Shown here: piece by piece, positions 59,298 to 64,000 of the stretch | How positions within the stretch are numbered: the stretch's first letter is position 1 | Layout: every line of letters begins with the position of its first letter | From: Streptomyces mirabilis | GTDB lineage: Bacteria > Actinomycetota > Actinomycetes > Streptomycetales > Streptomycetaceae | Assembly: GCF_039503195.1 (NCBI RefSeq) | Contig: NZ_JBCJKP010000001.1 | Span: 806,001-870,000, forward strand | Length of the DNA stretch: 64,000 nucleotides | Direction: 5' to 3' | The notes under the pieces: generated by a model | The model's input: the letters and a program-made list of their open reading frames with translations, nothing else | Database searches by the model: none | What the model was told of the DNA's origin: nothing | Translations under genes and position numbers: made by a program

Positions 59298-60629
59298 TCA
59301 GTCCTGCCGCTGGTAGGGAAGCTCTTCGCGTACGTTTCCGGAGTGGTCCCGGGCGACCAGGACGGCCGTGACGGGGCCGCGTTCCGGCAGGTCGGTGAGG
59401 TCGGGCCCCGCGATGAGGAACGTCCCTCCGGTGATGCGTGCCGCCAGGTCGGGCATGCCGTCGCGGCGCAGCACGACCGAGGCGATGTGGGCGTCTTCCA
59501 CCAGGCCCACAACCGCGATGGTCCCACTGGCGCCGTCCGCGAAGTCGTAGTACATCCGGGTGGCCGCGATGTTCCTGCCGACCACGGCGAAGTCCCGAAC
59601 CGGGCCCTGTTGAGGAGTGAAGTCGAACACGAACGGGTCCTCGGCACTCGGTCGGTCACCGGTGGTGTGCCAGACGAGCAGTTTGCCGTAGCGGCCGAGC
59701 CGGACTCGTTCGCGCGGTGTGAGATCGGCGTGAGCACCGGGTCGCCACTGCTCCGGATCGACGATCGGAGGTGCGTCGGCCGCCGCGAGAACCGCGCTCA
59801 GATCCTCGGTGGCGAGCGCGGGGTCCTCGACGGCCGACGCGGGCCGGTCCACGACGGCGGTCGCGCGCGCCGGCAGGGCCGCGACGGGCACGATCTCGCC
59901 CTTGGGGCTGCCGTTGGTCCGCAGCACGAGGCCGGTGGCGTCGACGAGGAACGCGTTGGGAGCCACGAACACACCGTCGGCGACCACCGTCCATCCCAGC
60001 GGGCGCCGGTCCGCGGGCCGTTCCACGACCAGGCTGCCGACCTCGGGTGCGGCAACGCCCGCGATGGTGCCGAACTCGGTGTGGAACGTCACCGACGCTC
60101 CTTCACCGGCCGACGCGCCGACGGCTGGCCGGGACAACGTGACCCGCTTCGGGGTGAGTTCCGCGAACACCACTCCGTCCGGCGAGCCGAATGCGATCGC
60201 CCTGATGCCGTTGCGGCCCGCGGTGAACAACGGCTGCCAGTCGGCCGGATCGGGATGCGCGCGCGTCGCGGCCGCGGCGCAGCGGCGTACGTCCGCCGTG
60301 GAGGCCCACCCGGTCCGCAGACGGTAGAAGTCCTCCACCTGACGAGTGCCGGAGCGTGGTTGGTCACCGGACGCCCCGGCATGCGCGGCGAGGTGCTGCC
60401 GCAGGCGCGGCCAACTCGGGAATCCATGCAGGCGGGCGATCACCAACTGCGCGGTGTCGAGGTTGAATTCGGCCAGTGGATCCCGACTCTCGGGCGCGTG
60501 CCGCGCGACGAGCGCCAAGGCGGTGGGCTGCTGGGAGCGCACGGCCCGCCGCAAGTCCTTCGCCCGCTTCCTGAGCTGTTCCAGACTGGCGCGCTCGGGC
60601 AGGGGCACGGGCGTTGGTGTGGTCGGCAC
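59298..60629 (-). CDS. Large hypothetical protein with N-terminal ankyrin-family leader
   Basis: A 443-residue protein with AAGGAGG five bases before the GTG. LPERASLEQLRKRAKDLRRAVRSQQPTALALVARHAPESRD...TAQLVIARLHGFPSWPRLRQHLAAH is the leader often found before ankyrin-type repeats in actinobacterial proteins. The remainder (IRAIAFGSPDGVVFAELTPKRVTLSRP; VVADGVFVAPNAFLVDATGLVLRTNGSPKGEIVPV; RMYYDFADGASGTIAVVGLVEDAHIASVVLRRDG) looks beta-rich and is not a family I recognise. Not secreted. Function unknown. Confidence 0.8.
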   Translation of the reverse strand: MPTTPTPVPLPERASLEQLRKRAKDLRRAVRSQQPTALALVARHAPESRDPLAEFNLDTAQLVIARLHGFPSWPRLRQHLAAHAGASGDQPRSGTRQVEDFYRLRTGWASTADVRRCAAAATRAHPDPADWQPLFTAGRNGIRAIAFGSPDGVVFAELTPKRVTLSRPAVGASAGEGASVTFHTEFGTIAGVAAPEVGSLVVERPADRRPLGWTVVADGVFVAPNAFLVDATGLVLRTNGSPKGEIVPVAALPARATAVVDRPASAVEDPALATEDLSAVLAAADAPPIVDPEQWRPGAHADLTPRERVRLGRYGKLLVWHTTGDRPSAEDPFVFDFTPQQGPVRDFAVVGRNIAATRMYYDFADGASGTIAVVGLVEDAHIASVVLRRDGMPDLAARITGGTFLIAGPDLTDLPERGPVTAVLVARDHSGNVREELPYQRQD

Positions 60630-60839
60630 GGAGCCTCCTTCGGTGAACCGGTGGTCCGCCGAACCGGCCGAAGGGACGGTAGGCCGTCATGACGCCCTCG
60701 TGTACACCAGGTGGGCTCTGCCCTTCCCGCGGACCCGGAGGCGCCCCGCGCGCCCGTTCGACCACTCTACTGCGTCCCTTGTTCCGTCCGTCGACGATGC
60801 CACCGTCGAGGTCGCCGCCGAGGTCGATAGGGTGCGGGC

Positions 60840-61620
60840 GTGCGCGCACCCGAAGAGCTGAACGAGGTGGACTGGGCGGCCCTTGAGCATGCCTATGGGC
60901 CGGCCGGCGACGTTCCGGAGATGATCCGCGTCCTGTACGCGGAAGAGTCCCCGGAGACGGAGCGCGGCGAGAGCGTCGGTGAGGAGCTGATCAACAACCT
61001 CAACCATCAGGGGTCGTTGTATCCGGCGACGGTGGAAGCGGTACCGTTCCTGGCCCATCTGGCGCTGCACGTGACCTGGCATCGAGAAGCTGTCCTGGAC
61101 GATCCGTGAACTCGCCGGACACATCCGGTCGACATCGTTCCTGCCGCCGCCGGTGCTCGCGGACCACGCCGCCGCCTTCGACGAGACCCTGCGCGGCCTG
61201 CTGCGTACGCCGTCCCCGCCCGGCATCCTCCCTGCCGTCGGGCGGCTGGGCCCGCTCGCTGCGCCACTCGCGCCGGAGGTCGTCACGTTGCTCAACGACC
61301 CACGGGAGTACGGCCGTTCGCAGGCCGCCGACGCCTACTGGCGCATCACCGGCAACCCGCGGCCCGTGCTCCCCCTCCTCCTCACACGGGCCGCACCCAC
61401 CACCACCTACGCCTCGAACGACACCGCCTGGTACGACCGCCGTGATGCCCTGCGCGTCCTTGCCGGCATGCGGACAGCCGGCGCCCTCGCGACCACCCCG
61501 CCGGAGCTGCGGCCCCTGCTGGAACTCTGTGCCACCTCTCCGCGTCGCGTCACGTGGAAGGACGACGACGAGCTGCGCCGCCTCGCCCTCACCCTCCTCG
61601 ACGAGCCGATGCCATCCTGA
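60840..61620 (+). pseudogene. HEAT-repeat protein gene disrupted by an inverted 89-bp insertion
   Basis: GTG at 60840 opens LNEVDWAALEHAYGPAGDVPEMIRVLYAEES...LINNLNHQGSLYPATVEAVPFLAHLALHVTWHREAV, the usual N-terminus of a HEAT-repeat protein, up to about 61095. Bases 61096-61184 are an exact inverted copy of 61758-61846 in the methyltransferase gene. After it the HEAT protein resumes in another frame with ETLRGLLRTPSPPGILPAVGRLGPLAAPLAPEVVTLLNDPREYGRSQAADAYWRITGNPRPVLPLLL to a stop at 61620. The first part stops at LDDP inside the insert. The middle is missing. Confidence 0.85.
61096..61184 (+). repeat. 89-bp inverted repeat, copy 1 (inside the HEAT gene)
   Basis: Identical over all 89 bases to the reverse complement of 61758-61846. 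It begins CTGGACGATCCGTG and ends CCTTCGACG. The flanks differ completely on both sides. Confidence 0.97.
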
Positions 61621-61656
61621 AGCAACCCACAACCCACCACCGCGGCCCGCCTGCTT

Positions 61657-62476
61657 TCACGCCCGTGCCGGCTTGCGGGCCAGTTCGTAGGCGAAGCCGA
61701 CCGTCTCGGTGAGGCGGTCGTCGGCCGTGTGGCGGCCGAGTTCGGCGGTGAGGTCGGCGTCGAAGGCGGCGGCGTGGTCCGCGAGCACCGGCGGCGGCAG
61801 GAACGATGTCGACCGGATGTGTCCGGCGAGTTCACGGATCGTCCAGTGGTGCTCGACCGAGAACTCGTGGCGTCCGGCGGGCTCGAACCCTGCGCGGGAC
61901 ACCACGTCGTGGTCAGGGTCCCGCTGCCTCGGCCGGTCCCAGCCGGGCGGATGGCGTCCGGCCGCGCCGAGGACGTTCCGCCCTGTGCGCGGCACGCCGG
62001 CGAGCGCCCGCTGCCAGTCCCGGGAACCCGCCCAGGGCGAGGCCGACCAGCACAGTGCGAGGCAGCCACCGGGCCTGAGCCAGGTGTGGGCGAGTCCGGC
62101 GACCGCGGCGCGGCGGAGCCGGTGGAAGGCATTGCCGATGACGATCGACTCGAAGCTGTCCGGCCCGGCGGGCAGATCCTCGGCGCCGACGGTGATCGCG
62201 CGAATGTGTGTCGCGCCCACGGCGATCGCCTTGGCGCGGACCACTTCGGTCATGTCGGGCTCGGCGTCCACGCACCACACCTCCGCGGGAGCCGCGCAGC
62301 GGGAAGGCGAGTTGGCCGGTGCCGCAGGCCAGGTCGAGCAGCCGCCCACGCCCCGAGGGGGCTGCCCGGCGTACGAGATCGGCGATCATCGCGTCGGGGT
62401 AGGGAAGCCGGAACCGGTCGTAGTAGTGGGCCGTACCGCGGTACAGATCGGGCTCGAATCTCACGTCACCTGCCAT
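61657..62476 (-). pseudogene. Class I SAM methyltransferase, frameshifted
   Basis: ATG at 62476 opens MAGDVRFEPDLYRGTAHYYDRFRLPYPDAMIADLVRRAAPSGRGRLLDLACGTGQLAFPLR, with the SAM motif LDLACGTGQ. A one-base shift near 62298 moves the rest into another frame: AAPAEVWCVDAEPDMTEVVRAKAIAVGATHIRAITVGAEDLPAGPDSFESIVIGNAFHRL...WTIRELAGHIRSTSFLPPPVLADHAAAFDADLTAELGRHTADDRLTETVGFAYELARKPARA, ending at 61657. Otherwise complete (about 272 residues). It is the donor of the 89-bp segment found in the HEAT gene. Sequencing error is possible. Confidence 0.8.
61758..61846 (-). repeat. 89-bp inverted repeat, copy 2 (in the methyltransferase gene, donor)
   Basis: In this copy the sequence encodes WTIRELAGHIRSTSFLPPPVLADHAAAFD in the methyltransferase frame, a normal part of that family, so this is the original and 61096-61184 the copy. 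Confidence 0.95.
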
Positions 62477-62487
62477 GCGAGCACCCG

Positions 62488-63345
62488 TCAGGTAGTGGCC
62501 ACCAACAGATCTTCTCCGCTCGACGGGCGAAGGTCGTCGGTCCGATCGGCGAAGTAGCGTTCGGCGAGGACGGTTCCCGACACGTGGTGGACGTCCTTGA
62601 AGCCGGCGTCGCGGGCCAGCGCCAGCATCTCCTGCGGGGCGTAGAAGCTGATGAACGGCGTTCCGGCCGCCTGCGCCCGTGGCTTGGTCGCCTCGAGCGC
62701 GGGGCGGTCGGCGTCATCGACGAGTTCGGCCGGCAGCATGAAGGTCACGGCGAGCGTCGAGCCGGGGGCGAGCAGGGCGAGTCGCCGCAGGGTCGCCGCG
62801 GTGGCGTCTTTGGTGAGGTACATGGTGACGCCGGTGCAGGCGACGACCGTCGGCCGGCCGGGATCGAAGCCGGCGTCGGACAGTTGCTCCCACCAGTCCG
62901 CGCCCGCCTCGAAGTCGACCGGCACGAGTCGCAGCCAGTCGGGGATCCCGTAGCCGAGTTCGATCAGGCGTCGGCGCTTCCAGGCCTGGGTGCCCGGCTG
63001 GTCGATCTCGAACACCCTCAGGCGGGCGGCGATCTCGGGCCTGCGCTGGGCGAAGGTGTCCAGACCGGCGCCCAGCACGACGTACTGGGCGACGCCGTGG
63101 CCGGCCCGCTCGGCCACCAGGTCCTCGATGAACCGGGCTCGGGCCACGATGGCCGCCCGGAACCCGCTGGTGCCCCGCGGATCCATGTCCGGGCGGCGCT
63201 GCCATCCCTCGTCAGGTGCCGCCAGTCGCAGCCCGATCTCGTCCTCGATCACGTGGGGCGGCGAGTCGACCCGCACGTGCATCGCCCGCCAGAGGGCGAC
63301 GCGCACCGCGGTGCTGTCCGGCACCTCGCTCTGCTCGTCCGCCAC
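62488..63345 (-). CDS. Class I SAM-dependent methyltransferase (TIGR00027/PF04072 type)
   Basis: A 285-residue protein. STAVRVALWRAMHVRVDSPPHVIEDEIGLRLA, FIEDLVAERAGHGVAQYVVLGAGLDTFAQRRPEIAARLRVFEIDQPGTQAWKRRRL and CTGVTMYLTKDATAATLRRLA are the signature blocks of the leucine-carboxyl-methyltransferase-like group common in Streptomyces and mycobacteria; GAGLDTF is the SAM loop. GTG at 63345 has GGAGAGG upstream. The frameshifted methyltransferase starts 12 bp after it, so the two form an operon. Substrate unknown. Confidence 0.9.
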   Translation of the reverse strand: MADEQSEVPDSTAVRVALWRAMHVRVDSPPHVIEDEIGLRLAAPDEGWQRRPDMDPRGTSGFRAAIVARARFIEDLVAERAGHGVAQYVVLGAGLDTFAQRRPEIAARLRVFEIDQPGTQAWKRRRLIELGYGIPDWLRLVPVDFEAGADWWEQLSDAGFDPGRPTVVACTGVTMYLTKDATAATLRRLALLAPGSTLAVTFMLPAELVDDADRPALEATKPRAQAAGTPFISFYAPQEMLALARDAGFKDVHHVSGTVLAERYFADRTDDLRPSSGEDLLVATT

Positions 63346-63470
63346 GATGCCCCTCTCCTTGCGGTCAGTCTCCGAGTCGGCCGTGGACGACCGCGACGTG
63401 GGTTCCCGGCGCACCGGGCGACAGCGTCGCGATCAGTCGGGGCCACGACCATCCCACACGCCGGGGCGCC

Positions 63471-64000
63471 TCAGTAGCCGAAGCTCGTGGTGTAGGCGCA
63501 CTCGGTGTAGATGTAGCCGGACCGCAGCTCGGCCGTGTCCGAGGCGGGGGACTTCCCGGTTCCGCTCCGGGCCTTGTGCACGAAGTACGTGGTGCCCGCG
63601 GGCAGTCGGATGGTCCGTTGCGGATAGTTCTTCCCGCTGTCGTTGCACGGTGTGAAGCCTCGCACCAGCGTGCTGGCGAGGGAGTAGGACGTGCAACTCC
63701 CGCAGGCCTTGAGAGGGAAGCTTCCCGTCACCGGCCCCGTGTACATCACGGTGATGTCGTCGGGGCTGTCGTTCTTGACGGTGACGGAGATACTGCCGCC
63801 GGACGCCGTCGTGGGCAGCCTCTTGCCCGCGGCGGGCACCGTCTGGGCGATTTCCGCCGCGATGGCGATCTTCTGGGCGCGGGCTCGGTTCGTGTGGTGC
63901 GGATGGTTCTTGACGAAGTCGTTCATCGTGGTGACGGCCTCGTCGAAGCGTCCGTTCTTGTACTGGTCCACTCCGCAGGCGTACGTACCCGCGTCCGCGG
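63471..64000 (-). CDS. Exported-looking protein, partial at the window end
   Basis: The frame stays open to the right edge, so the start is outside. About 176 residues are visible: AGTYACGVDQYKNGRFDEAVTTMNDFVKNHPHHTNRARAQKIAIAAEIAQTVPAAGKRLPTTASGGSISVTVKNDSPDDITVMYTGPVTGSFPLKACGSCTSYSLASTLVRGFTPCNDSGKNYPQRTIRLPAGTTYFVHKARSGTGKSPASDTAELRSGYIYTECAYTTSFGY. The first part is TPR-like; the second is a beta-sandwich with several Cys that fits an extracellular location. Family not named with confidence. Confidence 0.7.
   Translation of the reverse strand, partial: ADAGTYACGVDQYKNGRFDEAVTTMNDFVKNHPHHTNRARAQKIAIAAEIAQTVPAAGKRLPTTASGGSISVTVKNDSPDDITVMYTGPVTGSFPLKACGSCTSYSLASTLVRGFTPCNDSGKNYPQRTIRLPAGTTYFVHKARSGTGKSPASDTAELRSGYIYTECAYTTSFGY

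Overview
The window is a 64 kb stretch of very GC-rich actinobacterial chromosome, almost certainly from a Streptomyces or a close relative. The signs are third-position G/C in nearly all codons, many GTG and TTG starts, a SARP/NB-ARC/TPR regulator, SpoIIE-type phosphatases, Tat and Sec secreted hydrolases, DasR-like operators in front of a chitinase, and a high density of TetR, MarR, AraC and LysR regulators. No rRNA, tRNA, CRISPR array, phage gene or insertion sequence was recognised.

Layout. 1-9.2 kb: a partial GH18 chitinase under two dre-like sites, a membrane protein, relics of a carotenoid oxygenase, a SARP regulator, a broken secreted protein, and a DUF4097/alpha-beta hydrolase operon facing an unusual IS30-HTH/MarR-type regulator. 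9.2-14.3 kb: a metallo-beta-lactamase-fold hydrolase, a MarR/SDR pair with twin perfect palindromes, an Ohr protein, and a TetR/SnoaL pair. 14.5-22.2 kb: an AraC regulator and a complete resorcinol/hydroxyquinol route. An FAD phenol hydroxylase makes hydroxyquinol, a fused maleylacetate reductase-hydroxyquinol dioxygenase makes 3-oxoadipate, and a two-subunit CoA transferase plus thiolase end at succinyl-CoA and acetyl-CoA. 22.2-24.5 kb: a MarR regulator facing an FMN reductase and a luciferase-like monooxygenase, probably a two-component oxygenase.

25-33.4 kb: a SpoIIE phosphatase, a TetR/quinone-oxidoreductase operon under a 40-bp palindrome, a frameshifted DoxX gene, a heptanucleotide tandem repeat, LysR/LLM and MarR/SDR pairs, and two small proteins. 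33.4-37.6 kb is a decay zone: a TetR relic, two alpha/beta-hydrolase relics and an MFS relic lie around a live TetR and its operon.

37.9-49.5 kb: an OatA-like acyltransferase, a GH78 rhamnosidase, a second SpoIIE phosphatase, a frameshifted SAM methyltransferase, a STAS-fragment/ANTAR pair, a winged-helix protein and a frameshifted RTX-repeat protein. 49.7-57.2 kb: an NCS1 permease, a TetR/MFS pair, a formaldehyde-dehydrogenase-like enzyme and argG with ARG boxes. 57.3-64 kb: an atypical response regulator, secreted and hypothetical proteins, and a HEAT-repeat gene destroyed by an inverted 89-bp copy of the neighbouring methyltransferase gene.

The strongest unusual signals are that inverted templated insertion, the fused aromatic-ring enzyme inside a complete pathway, the response regulator lacking its phosphorylation residues, and a set of very clean operator palindromes. 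Several single-base frameshifts could be real decay or sequencing error; the sequence alone cannot tell.
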